From NCBI GenBank assembly GCA_035698665.1, contig DASSBN010000089.1, positions 1-34,013 on the forward strand: a stretch of 34,013 nt of DNA. Reading direction: 5' to 3'. The notes beneath the pieces are model-generated. The model had not been told where the DNA came from. It saw only the letters and a program-made list of their open reading frames with translations, and ran no database searches. Shown in pieces: positions 8,705 to 16,454 of this stretch; position 1 is the stretch's first letter; each line of letters begins with the position of its first letter. The position numbers and the translations under genes are program-made. This stretch comes from DATEOR01 sp035698665 (GTDB lineage Bacteria; Actinomycetota; Thermoleophilia; Gaiellales; Gaiellaceae).

Positions 8705-9252
8705 ACCGCGACGTCTTCGTCTGGGTCGTCGAGCACCGGGCGGGGTGGCTCGACCCCCTCTTCGTCGGACTGTCGGTCGTCGGCTACCTCGGCGCGATCT
8801 GGATTGCGCTTGCGGTCGCGGTCGCACTCGCCACCCGGCGCAGCGTCCCGTTCGCCGTCCTCCTCACGGTGGGTAGCGTCTGGACCGCGGACCTCCTCGC
8901 ACTCGCGGTGAAGGCGGGCGTCGAGCGGCCTCGCCCGACGAGGACGATTCCGCAGGCCGACCCGCTGATGGGCGCGAGCGGGTGGTCCTTCCCGTCCGGC
9001 CACGCGGCGACGGCCTTCGCCGGCGCCGTCGCGCTCACGTATCTCTGGCGACGGGGTGCGCCGCTCTTCTTCCTCCTCGCCGCGGCGATCGCCTTCTCAC
9101 GGGTCTACGTCGGCGTCCACTACCCGGGCGACGTGGTCGCGGGCGCAGCGCTCGGGACCGTGGTCGGGCTCGCCTGGGTGGCCGCGCTCAGACTTCCTCG
9201 GCGGAGCGCAGAAGCCCGGCAGCGATCAGGAGGAGCCCCGCCAGCAGGCTGA
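8701..9252 (+). CDS. PAP2-family membrane phosphatase, apparent ATA start
   Basis: This is a membrane phosphatase of the PAP2 superfamily, whose members act on lipid phosphates such as phosphatidic acid or undecaprenyl pyrophosphate. The full three-part signature is present: K71-x6-RP (KAGVERPRP), PSGH at 98-101, and SR133-134 with His140 and Asp144 in SRVYVGVHYPGD. About five membrane segments are visible. The coding frame is clean from 8701, but it has no ATG, GTG or TTG before the GTG at 8869, which would delete the first two membrane segments. An ATA at 8701-8703 overlaps the upstream TAG and gives a natural family N-terminus (IDRDVFVWVVEHRAGWLDP). I use it with reserve. A weak GAG lies six bases upstream. 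The 3' end overlaps the convergent gene by 65 bases. Confidence 0.88.
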   Translation: MDRDVFVWVVEHRAGWLDPLFVGLSVVGYLGAIWIALAVAVALATRRSVPFAVLLTVGSVWTADLLALAVKAGVERPRPTRTIPQADPLMGASGWSFPSGHAATAFAGAVALTYLWRRGAPLFFLLAAAIAFSRVYVGVHYPGDVVAGAALGTVVGLAWVAALRLPRRSAEARQRSGGAPPAG

Positions 9253-9625
9253 TCCAGAGGCCGATGCTGCGGCCCGCGGGGGCGAAGTCGTCCGGGATCG
9301 AGATCACGCGGATGAGCACGAAGATCGTCCCCAGGAGACCGAGCCCGGCGATTACCATCCCCCCGGGCACGCTCGGCGGCAGCTCGACGCCGCTCGCACG
9401 GAGCGCGAGGAAGGCGAGCACCGCGATGCCGACGAAGAAGACGAGCTTGCCGAGCGCCCCCGTATGCCAGCCCGTGATCGAGACCGTGAAGCCGACGTCG
9501 GCGTCGAACGTGTACCAGCTCATGAAGGTGCTCAGGGCGAGCACGAGGCCTCCGAGCCAGGCAAGGCCCTCGCCGGGGCTACGGAACTCCGCCGGGGGGA
9601 GCCCCATTCTCGGCCGAGGCTCCAT
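9188..9625 (-). CDS. Four-helix membrane protein, unknown function
   Basis: This 145-residue integral membrane protein matches no named family that I recognise. After a short N-terminus (MEPRPRMGLPPAEFRSPGEG) there are four hydrophobic segments, near 21-40, 66-88, 97-118 and 125-143. The loop after the first contains MSWYTFDADVGF, probably outside. The ATG at 9625 overlaps the stop of the upstream small gene by one base (TGATG on the minus strand). Longer in-frame extensions upstream are Arg/Pro-rich and run antisense across the divergent promoter, so I rejected them. The 3' end overlaps the convergent PAP2 gene by 65 bases. It is probably one transcript with the 67-aa gene. Confidence 0.8.
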   Translation of the reverse strand: MEPRPRMGLPPAEFRSPGEGLAWLGGLVLALSTFMSWYTFDADVGFTVSITGWHTGALGKLVFFVGIAVLAFLALRASGVELPPSVPGGMVIAGLGLLGTIFVLIRVISIPDDFAPAGRSIGLWISLLAGLLLIAAGLLRSAEEV

Positions 9626-9828
9626 CAAAGTCCGAAGACGTCCTGGATCTTCTCCCAGATCGAGAGGGAGATGAAGAGCGTCAGGAAGACGAGGCCCAGG
9701 AGCAGGAAGAGAAAGCGGATCCCCGCGCGTTGCGTCTCGCGCTTGTGCTCGTCGCGGGCGCGCCTTTTCGCGCGCGCGTACGCCAGACCGCGTTCGACCG
9801 CGTACGGGTCGAGCGGCGGGTCTTCCAC
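9625..9828 (-). CDS. Small membrane-anchored protein, 67 aa
   Basis: This unrecognised 67-residue protein has a soluble, highly charged N-terminal half (AYARAKRRARDEHKRETQRA), probably helical. One strong membrane segment follows (RFLFLLLGLVFLTLFISLSI) and then a short tail (WEKIQDVFGL). The start is a GTG at 9828; no convincing Shine-Dalgarno sequence is visible. It is divergent from the GAF/SpoIIE phosphatase gene across about 100 bases and forms a one-base-overlap pair with the following four-helix membrane protein. The two may act together; that is inference from the overlap only. Confidence 0.75.
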   Translation of the reverse strand: MEDPPLDPYAVERGLAYARAKRRARDEHKRETQRAGIRFLFLLLGLVFLTLFISLSIWEKIQDVFGL

Positions 9829-9892
9829 AGGTGGTCTTTGCGGGGCTGGGGACCCGATAGTCGGACGATGTTAACGCTCTTCGACCGCGCCG

Positions 9893-9902
9893 CAACCGGT
9901 TG
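9893..9902. promoter_or_regulatory. 10-bp perfect palindrome in a divergent promoter region
   Basis: CAACCGGTTG is its own reverse complement and lies between the divergent genes starting at 9828 (minus) and 9931 (plus). It ends 16 bases before the -10-like CATAAT, so it covers the -35 zone of the plus-strand gene. It could be an operator; a palindrome of this length can also occur by chance. Confidence 0.3.
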
Positions 9903-9918
9903 GAAGGCCCCAAAGGCG

Positions 9919-9924
9919 CATAAT
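9919..9924 (+). promoter_or_regulatory. Candidate -10 element CATAAT, leaderless layout
   Basis: CATAAT (5 of 6 matches to TATAAT) ends six bases before the GTG at 9931. This places the transcription start at the start codon. The surrounding 60 bases are less GC-rich than the flanking coding DNA, as expected of a promoter. Confidence 0.45.
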
Positions 9925-9930
9925 GCGTTC

Positions 9931-12675
9931 GTGCGGGGGGTCGCATACGAACGTGAGGAAGCGCTGCTCGAGAGTGTCAGCCGGGCGGCTCGCGGGCTGC
10001 TCGATGACGGCTCGCTGCCCGAAGCGCTTGCTCTGGTCGCCGACGCAGTCTCGACCGCGACCGGCAGCGACCTCGTGGTCGTGCGAACGCTCTCCCGCGA
10101 GCACAACTGTCTCGTCACCCGCGCCGTGCGCGGGGAGTCGCCCGCCCTCGCGGCCGAGCTCGAAGGCTCGCGCTTGAGCCTGGACGGCCTCGAGGCCGAG
10201 GAGATCGATTCGTCGACGTCCGGCTCGAGCGAGACGCTGCCGGACGCGATCCGGACCGTCGCGGCCAGGGCCCGGGCGGAGTCGATGAGCATCCATCCCG
10301 TCCGGGTCGGGGAGCGCATCGTGGGGACGCTGGAGCTCTACCGCACCTCGGACACCCCCTTCGAGGAGCGGGAGCGGATGCTGGGCCGGCTCGCCGCCGC
10401 GCACATCGGCATCGCGATCCGCCTCGAAGGCGCAGGGCACGGAGACGGGGCGAACCGACAGGCACTCCCCCTCGAGCTGCTCGGCGAAGCGCTCGTCGCC
10501 GGCGCGGACGAGGCCGAGACCGCCGAGCAGGTGGTCCGGCTCGCGACGCTCGCGACCGGTGCCGTCGGCGCCGCGCTGTGGCGCGTCGAGGCCGACGCGC
10601 CACCCTCCTTTCTCGCGCGGCACGGGTTCAACGGCGACGCGCCGGATCACCGGGAAGGCGAGGACGACGTCCGGGCCGCGCTCGCCGACCGGCAGCGCGC
10701 GCTCGTCACACGGCGCCCGTGGGGGGTGAACGGCTCAGGCGGAAGCGTCGCGACGATCCCGCTCGGGGAGCCGCCGGTCGGCGCGCTCCAGCTCTACTTC
10801 CAGAGCGATCCCGGCGAGGATGAGCTCGCACTCCTGCTTCCGTTCTCGGCGCGCGCGGCCCTGGCGCTCCGGAGAAGCCGGCGTGTCGGCCTGATCGCAA
10901 CCGCCCTCCGGCGCTCCCAGACCATCATCGGCGTCGTCAGCCAGGCGATCGCCCAGCTCTCGCTCGCGCACACCCTGGAAACCGCGGTCGAGCGCATCGC
11001 CGAGCTGACTGCGAGCGGCCACGTGGCCGTCTACCTGCGCGAGGGGCGTCGGCTGACCGCCGCCGCCTCGCGGGGCCTCGAGGGCCCGCACACCGACCTC
11101 GCCGAGCGCCTCCTCGAGCTCGCGCTGGGACCGTTCCGCGGCCGGGGCTTCCTGTTCATCGAGGACATGGCCGGCGATAAGCGCCTCAAGGGGCTCGAGG
11201 AAGGCTGGGAGCCGAACGGGATTCGGCGCGCGCTCGTCGTTCCCCTGATCGTCCACGATGAGGTGATCGGGGCGCTCGCCGTCTACAAGTCGCGTCCGCG
11301 CCCCTACCGCGAAGGCGAGGAGAGCCTGCTGCTCGCGCTTTCGAGCCAGCTCGCGGTCGCCGTCGAGAACGCACGCCTGCACGAGCGCACGAAGGAGCTC
11401 GGCGAGGTGCTGGAGGCGACGCTCGACTCCGAGCGGCGCTCCAGCCGCCAGCTCCGGGGCCTCTACGAGATCTCGGCGTCCTTCTCCGAGAGCCTCTCCC
11501 TGGACGCGACGCTCGCAGCCGTCGCGAAGACCATGGTGCAGCTCTTCGACCTGGACGCGGCAGTCATCCGCATGCCCGGCGCGCGCGGCGAGGTGCTCGA
11601 GTCGAAGGCGATCCATGTGGGAGATCCGTCGCTCCGCGAGACCGCGGAGGGGCTACTCGCCCTTCCCCAGCCGATGGACGCGCCGCTCGCCCGGCGCCTG
11701 CTCCGGTCGGGCAGGCCGGTGCTCCTCCGGCCCGGGATGGCGTACGGCAGGGATGCGCACAGGACGCTCGAGCCGTTTCTCGCCCAGGGAGGAAGCGCGG
11801 CGGTGCTCCCCCTCGCGACCCCCGGCGAGATCCTCGGCACGTTGACGCTCCTGTCCCTTGACCCGGCGCGGCCGATCGAGCGCGACACCGTCGACGTGGC
11901 GATGACGGTGGCCGCGCAGGCTGCCCTCGCAATCGACAACGCCCGCCTCTACCAGCAGCAGAAGGACTTCTCGGAGACGATGCAGCGCTCGCTCCTGCCG
12001 AGCGCGCTCCCCGAGGTCGGCGGGATCGAGGTCGGGCACGTCTATCAGTCGGCCGCGCGCGTCGACGTGGGCGGCGACGTCTACGACTTCCTCGGCCTCG
12101 ACGACGGGCGGCTTGCCGTCATCCTCGGCGACGTGACCGGCAAGGGCATCCAGGCCGCCGCTGACATGGCCATGGCGAAGTTCAGCTTCCGGGCACTCGC
12201 CCGCATGCACCCGGAGCCCGAGGACTTTCTCGCCGCGGTGAACGAGGTCGTCGTCGACGAGATCGAGACGGGCAAGTTCATCACGATGATCTACGTGCTC
12301 TTCGACCCGGTGACGGGCGCCGTGGCGTCCGCAGTCGCGGGCCATCCGCCCGCGCGCCTCGTCTCCGGCGACGGTCAGGTCGGAGAGCTCGGAGGCCGCG
12401 GCCTCGCACTCGGCATCGACTCCGACCAGACCTACGAGGCCGCGCGCGACGAGCTCGCGCCCGGGACCACCGTCGTCCTCTACACGGACGGCGTCATCGA
12501 GGCGCGACGCGACGGGGAGCTGTACGGGGAGGAGCGGCTCGACGACCTGCTCCGCCGGCACGCGGGCCTCGGGCCGCAGGAGCTCGCCGAGGAGGTGCTT
12601 GCCGACTGCAGGAGCTTTGCCGGCGGCGAGCTCTCCGACGACTGCGCCGTCGTGTGTCTCAGGCTGGTTCCCTGA
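9931..12675 (+). CDS. Multi-GAF-domain SpoIIE/RsbU-type serine phosphatase
   Basis: This is a large sensory PP2C-type phosphatase of 914 residues from the GTG at 9931. Roughly four GAF-like sensory domains fill residues 1-680, spaced by helical linkers; hallmarks include LVVPLIVHDEVIGALAVY and AVLPLATPGEILGTLTLL. A SpoIIE phosphatase domain follows at about 700-914, led by QQQKDFSETMQRSLLPS. Its metal-binding motifs are VGGDVYDF, LGDVTGKGI, YTDGVIEARR and DDCAVV. In the family, such enzymes dephosphorylate anti-anti-sigma proteins and so control alternative sigma factors. No sigma, anti-sigma or STAS gene is in the window, so the substrate is unknown. Alternative starts are ATG 9868 and TTG 9730. 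I prefer 9931 because the -10-like CATAAT sits just upstream and the conserved helix begins here. It overlaps the next gene by 22 bases. Confidence 0.9.
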   Translation: MRGVAYEREEALLESVSRAARGLLDDGSLPEALALVADAVSTATGSDLVVVRTLSREHNCLVTRAVRGESPALAAELEGSRLSLDGLEAEEIDSSTSGSSETLPDAIRTVAARARAESMSIHPVRVGERIVGTLELYRTSDTPFEERERMLGRLAAAHIGIAIRLEGAGHGDGANRQALPLELLGEALVAGADEAETAEQVVRLATLATGAVGAALWRVEADAPPSFLARHGFNGDAPDHREGEDDVRAALADRQRALVTRRPWGVNGSGGSVATIPLGEPPVGALQLYFQSDPGEDELALLLPFSARAALALRRSRRVGLIATALRRSQTIIGVVSQAIAQLSLAHTLETAVERIAELTASGHVAVYLREGRRLTAAASRGLEGPHTDLAERLLELALGPFRGRGFLFIEDMAGDKRLKGLEEGWEPNGIRRALVVPLIVHDEVIGALAVYKSRPRPYREGEESLLLALSSQLAVAVENARLHERTKELGEVLEATLDSERRSSRQLRGLYEISASFSESLSLDATLAAVAKTMVQLFDLDAAVIRMPGARGEVLESKAIHVGDPSLRETAEGLLALPQPMDAPLARRLLRSGRPVLLRPGMAYGRDAHRTLEPFLAQGGSAAVLPLATPGEILGTLTLLSLDPARPIERDTVDVAMTVAAQAALAIDNARLYQQQKDFSETMQRSLLPSALPEVGGIEVGHVYQSAARVDVGGDVYDFLGLDDGRLAVILGDVTGKGIQAAADMAMAKFSFRALARMHPEPEDFLAAVNEVVVDEIETGKFITMIYVLFDPVTGAVASAVAGHPPARLVSGDGQVGELGGRGLALGIDSDQTYEAARDELAPGTTVVLYTDGVIEARRDGELYGEERLDDLLRRHAGLGPQELAEEVLADCRSFAGGELSDDCAVVCLRLVP

Positions 12676-14225
12676 CAACCGCCGCGGTCCCCGTCGCCTC
12701 GGTGAGCCGGCGGCGGCTCGGGGTCGTCGTCTTCACCGCGGGTGCCGGAACGCTGGCGACCGAGATCTCCGCCTCCCGCCTCCTGGCTCCCTACTTCGGG
12801 AGCTCGACGGTGGTCTGGGCGAACATCATCGGGCTCATCCTCGTCTACCTCGCGCTCGGCTACTGGCTCGGCGGCAAGGTCGCCGACCGAAGGCCCGAGC
12901 CGCGCCTGCTCGGGTTGATCGTGCTCGTCGCGGCACTCGTGATCGCCGTGCTTCCCTTCGTCGCACGGCCGTTGCTCGACCTGACGGTGGAGGGCCTGGA
13001 CACGATCAGTGTCGGCGCCGTCGTCGGCTCGTTCTTCGCGGCGCTGCTTCTCTTCGCCGTGCCGGTGACGCTCCTCGGGGCGGTGTCGCCCTTCAGCGTG
13101 AGGCTCGCCCTCGACGACGTGGCGCAGGCGGGCGCGGTCGCGGGCCGGCTCTACGCGCTCTCCACGCTGGGGAGCATCCTCGGAACCTTCGTCTCGGCCC
13201 TCATCACCATCCCCCTCATCGGGACGCAGCGGACGATGCTCGGGGCCGCGGCTCTCCTCGTCCTCGGGGCGGCGCTCATCCTCGGCAGCCGCTGGCAGAT
13301 CCTCACCGTGGGGATCGCCGCGCTCCTCTTCGTCCCCGCCGAGACGATCAAGGCGACCTCGGGGCTCGTCTACGAGACCGAGTCGGCCTACCAGTACATC
13401 CAGGTGCTGCAGCGGCCCGACGGCTCGCGCGTGCTCCGTCTCAACGAGGGCATCGTCAACCACTCGGTCTGGCGCGCGGACACGGTACTCACGGGGGGCG
13501 AGTGGGACATGTTCCTCGTCGTTCCCCCGCTTCTCGACCGGCCGCCGACGAGCATGCTCGTGATCGGGAACGCAGGCGGGACGACGGCGCGCGCTTTCGG
13601 CGAGCTCTATCCCGACGTCGCGATCGACGGTGTCGAAATCGACCCGAAGGTGACCGAGGTCGGGCGCCGCTACTTCGGCCTCGCGGACAACCCGCGGCTC
13701 CACGTCGTCACGGCGGATGGACGCCCGTATCTCGCCTCGACCGACAAGCGCTACGACATCATCGCCGTCGACGCCTACCACCAGCCGTACATCCCCTTCT
13801 ACCTGGCCACGGAGGAGTTCTTCCAGCTGGTGCGGAAGCATCTCGCGCCCGGCGGGGCGGTCGCGCTCAACGTCGCGACGGTCCCCGGCGACGAGCGGCT
13901 CTCGGATGCTCTCGGCACGACCATGCTCACCGAGTTCCCCTCGGTTTGGCGCTGGCGCGCGCTCGAGTTCAACCAGCTCTTGCTCGCCTTCCCGCGGCAG
14001 GTCACACAGGCCGAGCTCGAAAGCCGGGTCGGGGGGATCAGCGCTCCCGCCGAGCCGCTCGCCGCCGAGTTCCGCGCGCGGCTCGCCCCGATGAGCCCGG
14101 TCGGCGACCCGCTCACCGACGACCGGGCGCCGGTGGAATGGCTCACCGACCGGATGATCCTGGGCTACGCGGCCCACGGGGGCGAGCTGGAGCAGGATCT
14201 GCTCCCGACCGCGCCCGGCCGGTGA
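12654..14225 (+). CDS. Membrane-fused spermidine synthase-like methyltransferase-fold protein
   Basis: This 523-residue protein belongs to the family annotated as fused MFS/spermidine synthase. The N-terminal 240 residues are a bundle of about seven hydrophobic helices (starting VVVFTAGAGTLATEISASRL, then YFGSSTVVWANIIGLILVY). The C-terminal half is a Rossmann methyltransferase-like domain. It has SMLVIGNAGGTTARAF as the nucleotide loop, VEIDPKV as the acidic residue after strand 2, and DIIAVDAYHQPYIPFYL where spermidine synthase has its polyamine-site Asp. That region diverges from true spermidine synthases, so aminopropyl transfer is not certain. No SAM decarboxylase (speD) gene is nearby. 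The GTG at 12654 overlaps the phosphatase by 22 bases, and the 3' end overlaps the next gene in GTGA, implying coupled translation. Confidence 0.85.
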   Translation: MSQAGSLTTAAVPVASVSRRRLGVVVFTAGAGTLATEISASRLLAPYFGSSTVVWANIIGLILVYLALGYWLGGKVADRRPEPRLLGLIVLVAALVIAVLPFVARPLLDLTVEGLDTISVGAVVGSFFAALLLFAVPVTLLGAVSPFSVRLALDDVAQAGAVAGRLYALSTLGSILGTFVSALITIPLIGTQRTMLGAAALLVLGAALILGSRWQILTVGIAALLFVPAETIKATSGLVYETESAYQYIQVLQRPDGSRVLRLNEGIVNHSVWRADTVLTGGEWDMFLVVPPLLDRPPTSMLVIGNAGGTTARAFGELYPDVAIDGVEIDPKVTEVGRRYFGLADNPRLHVVTADGRPYLASTDKRYDIIAVDAYHQPYIPFYLATEEFFQLVRKHLAPGGAVALNVATVPGDERLSDALGTTMLTEFPSVWRWRALEFNQLLLAFPRQVTQAELESRVGGISAPAEPLAAEFRARLAPMSPVGDPLTDDRAPVEWLTDRMILGYAAHGGELEQDLLPTAPGR

Positions 14226-14929
14226 ACCTGCTCGAGAAGCCGGGCGGCTACTGGAAGGTCGCCCATCGCGGAGCCTCGGCGCTCGCGCCCGAGAACTCGA
14301 TCGCGGCGCTCGAGGCGGCGTGCGCCACGAACGTCGATATGGTCGAGCTGGACGTCGTCGTCGCGGACGGGGAGCTTCGCGTCGCTCACTCGCTTCCCCA
14401 GCTCGTCGAAGACAGCCCGCGACTCGACGAGGCACTCGCCGTCTTCGCCGCCCGGGCGCGTCCCGAGGTCGTCCTCGATCTCGACGTGAAGGATCCGGGG
14501 TGCGAGGGAGTCCTAGTGGACAAGATGCGCGCCCACGGCCTCGTCGAGAGAACCCTGGTCACGTCGTTCCACCCGCGAGTACTCCGCTCGGTGGGGACGC
14601 TCGCGCCCGCGGTCGCCACCGGCCTCGCGTACCCGAACGACCGCTACGGCCTGAGCGAGCGGCGCCCGTTCGAGCTCCTTGTCGGCCCGGGGCTGCGTGT
14701 GCTCGGCGCGGCGCTCCCCGCGCGCATCGGCAGGATGCTCGCCTCCGCAGGCGCGCAGGCCGCCATGCTCCACCACGCGCTCGTCACGCCGCGCCTCGTC
14801 GCGCGTTGCCGGGCGGCGGGGGCCGTTGTGTTCGCCTGGACGGTGGAGACGCATGACGATCTCCAGCGGGTGCTCGCGGCAGGAGCGGACGGTGTGATCG
14901 CGAATGACCCCAACCTCTTCGATGAATAG
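14222..14929 (+). CDS. Glycerophosphodiester phosphodiesterase
   Basis: This GDPD-family enzyme of 235 residues hydrolyses glycerophosphodiesters to glycerol-3-phosphate and an alcohol. The TIM-barrel signature is present: VAHRGASALAPENS near the N-terminus (HRG and PENS boxes), MVELDVVVADG with the Glu-Asp metal pair, then VAHS. The C-terminal VFAWTVETHDDLQ and GADGVIANDPNLF are typical. There is no signal peptide, so it is probably cytoplasmic. The mid-strand motif reads VVLDLDVKDPG, where many relatives have an E-x-K pair; Lys is kept and the acid is Asp. The GTG start lies in a GTGA overlap with the upstream gene. The 3' end overlaps the L,D-transpeptidase start by a few bases. Confidence 0.92.
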   Translation: MNLLEKPGGYWKVAHRGASALAPENSIAALEAACATNVDMVELDVVVADGELRVAHSLPQLVEDSPRLDEALAVFAARARPEVVLDLDVKDPGCEGVLVDKMRAHGLVERTLVTSFHPRVLRSVGTLAPAVATGLAYPNDRYGLSERRPFELLVGPGLRVLGAALPARIGRMLASAGAQAAMLHHALVTPRLVARCRAAGAVVFAWTVETHDDLQRVLAAGADGVIANDPNLFDE

Positions 14930-15899
14930 GATTGAGCGCACAGTGCGCAGGGTCGTCATAGCCGGTTTCGTGGTCGGAGCCTTGGTCGCCGCGGCTCCGG
15001 CATTCGCGCAGGAGCCGCCGCCGCCGACGATCCAGACAGGCGTGACGATTCAGGGAACCGATGTCGGCGGCATGACCGCCGACGAGGCGACGGCCGCCGT
15101 CCGTGCCGTCGTTCGGACCCCGTTCGCGCTCACCTTCAGGGCGAGGACGCTCGAGGCCACGCCATGGCAGGTCGGTGCCCGCAGCCGCGTCGCCCTGGCG
15201 GTGCAAAATGCGCTCGCTGCTCTTCCCGACACGGAGGTCCCGCTCACTGTTGCCGTCGATTTCGGACAGCTGCGGCACTACGTCGCCAAGCTCGACCGGC
15301 TGCTGTCTCGCCCGCCGCGGGATGCCCGTGTCCGGCTCAGGCACCTCCGGCCCCGTTTGACGCAATCCCACAAGGGCGTGAACATCCGCCGGCGGCCGAC
15401 CCGCACGCTCCTCCGGGACGAGATCAGGGCGAACGCGCGCGGCCCCGTGGCGATCCAGTACCGCTACGTGAAGCCCGCGGTCACGCGCTACAACTTCAAG
15501 CCCGTCATCGTCATCCGGCGCGGTTCGCACCGGCTCTATCTCTACAAGGGCCCGAACATGAGCCGCCGCGCCAGCTTCGGCGTCGCGGTCGGCCAGCCGA
15601 TCTATCCCACTCCGCTCGGGAAGTTCACGATCGTGACGAAGCAGCGGAACCCCTGGTGGTATCCGCCCGACTCGACGTGGGCGGCAGGCGCGAGCCCGAT
15701 CCCGCCAGGCCCGGGCAATCCGCTCGGCACCCGCTGGATGGGACTATCGGCCTCGGGCGTCGGCATTCACGGGACTCCCGATGCGGCATCGATCGGGTAC
15801 TCGGCCTCGCACGGCTGCATCCGGATGCGGATTCCCGACGCGGAGTGGCTCTTCGAACGCGTCGAGGTCGGCTCCACGGTCTTCATCGTCAGGGCCTGA
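14922..15899 (+). CDS. L,D-transpeptidase (YkuD) with VanW-type peptidoglycan-binding region
   Basis: This secreted cell-wall enzyme would make 3-3 peptidoglycan cross-links. From the ATG at 14922 (325 residues) there is a clear signal peptide with twin basic residues, a hydrophobic core (VVIAGFVVGALVAAAPAFA) and a likely cut after AFA. A region with VGGMTADEATAAVRAV follows, typical of the putative peptidoglycan-binding domain found with VanW and L,D-transpeptidases. The YkuD domain occupies about residues 190-325: HRLYLYKGP, TPLGKFTIV, then GIHGTP and the catalytic SHGCIRM with Cys and His. The in-frame ATG at 14904 would add six residues before the signal peptide; I prefer 14922. It overlaps the phosphodiesterase by eight bases. 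Confidence 0.93.
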   Translation: MNRIERTVRRVVIAGFVVGALVAAAPAFAQEPPPPTIQTGVTIQGTDVGGMTADEATAAVRAVVRTPFALTFRARTLEATPWQVGARSRVALAVQNALAALPDTEVPLTVAVDFGQLRHYVAKLDRLLSRPPRDARVRLRHLRPRLTQSHKGVNIRRRPTRTLLRDEIRANARGPVAIQYRYVKPAVTRYNFKPVIVIRRGSHRLYLYKGPNMSRRASFGVAVGQPIYPTPLGKFTIVTKQRNPWWYPPDSTWAAGASPIPPGPGNPLGTRWMGLSASGVGIHGTPDAASIGYSASHGCIRMRIPDAEWLFERVEVGSTVFIVRA

Positions 15900-15900
15900 G

Positions 15901-15906
15901 TACACT
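15901..15906 (+). promoter_or_regulatory. Possible -10 element TACACT upstream of the thioredoxin-like gene
   Basis: TACACT sits right after the L,D-transpeptidase stop and 11 bases before the ATG at 15918. That is longer than the 6-8 bases seen at the other leaderless-type sites. A GAAGG at 15908-15912 could instead act as a Shine-Dalgarno sequence. The evidence is weak. Confidence 0.25.
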
Positions 15907-15917
15907 CGAAGGCGGTC

Positions 15918-16454
15918 ATGCCCGGCCGCGTTCGAATTGCCCTGCAAGCGGCCGCCGTTTCGGTGGTCGCCCTCCTCCTCGCCCTCCTGGGCTGGCAGGT
16001 GTTCCAGAAGGACCAGACGCCCGACGTGGGTCGCGCCGCGCCGCTCTTCACGCTGCCGCACCTGGGGAGCGAGGAGGAGCTCGACCTCGCCTCCCTCCGC
16101 GGAAAGGCTGTCGTCCTCAACTTCTGGGCCTCGTGGTGCGGGCCCTGCAAGGACGAGGCTCCGATGCTCGAGTCGGCATGGAACCGCTACAAGGACAAAG
16201 GCGTGGTCGTGCTGGGCGTGGACGCGCAGGACTTCGACGTGGACGCGCAGCGTTTCGTCGAGCGCGCCGGCATCACATACCCGATCGTCCGCGACAAGCA
16301 CGGGTCGACGCTCGGCCACTACGGGGTCACCGGCTTCCCCGAGACATGGTTCATCGACCGCCAGGGCCGCCTCGTCGGCGAGCACGTCGCCGGGCCGCTG
16401 ACCGAGGACGACCTCGAGCGCAACATCAAGATCGCGCTCGGCGAACCGGCATGA
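15918..16454 (+). CDS. Membrane-anchored thiol-disulfide oxidoreductase (TlpA/CcmG/ResA type)
   Basis: This extracytoplasmic thioredoxin-like protein of 178 residues has an N-terminal membrane anchor (ALQAAAVSVVALLLALLGWQV). The AhpC/TSA-like fold follows: GRAAPLFTLPHLG, VVLNFWASWCGPCKDEAP with the CxxC redox pair, and GVTGFPETWFIDRQGRLV with the cis-Pro loop. In the family, such proteins reduce apocytochrome c cysteines before haem attachment. The neighbours support this: a CcmH-like protein overlaps downstream in ATGA and CcdA, the usual electron donor, follows. CcmG/DsbE and ResA cannot be separated by sequence alone, so I give no symbol. Confidence 0.92.
   Translation: MPGRVRIALQAAAVSVVALLLALLGWQVFQKDQTPDVGRAAPLFTLPHLGSEEELDLASLRGKAVVLNFWASWCGPCKDEAPMLESAWNRYKDKGVVVLGVDAQDFDVDAQRFVERAGITYPIVRDKHGSTLGHYGVTGFPETWFIDRQGRLVGEHVAGPLTEDDLERNIKIALGEPA

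Noticed and set aside
9902..9929. ECF-sigma-like GGAAGG-N18-CGTT upstream of the GAF/SpoIIE gene
   Set aside because: The first box departs from GGAAC and the second falls only two bases before the GTG; likely coincidence.
9730..9930. N-terminal extension of the SpoIIE phosphatase from TTG 9730 or ATG 9868
   Set aside because: The extension is non-conserved-looking, crosses the divergent gene start and contains promoter-like CATAAT; ATG 9868 remains possible.
12480..14435. 651-aa minus-strand open frame
   Set aside because: Composed of Arg/Glu/Asp-rich low-complexity sequence antisense to the SpoIIE and spermidine-synthase-like genes.
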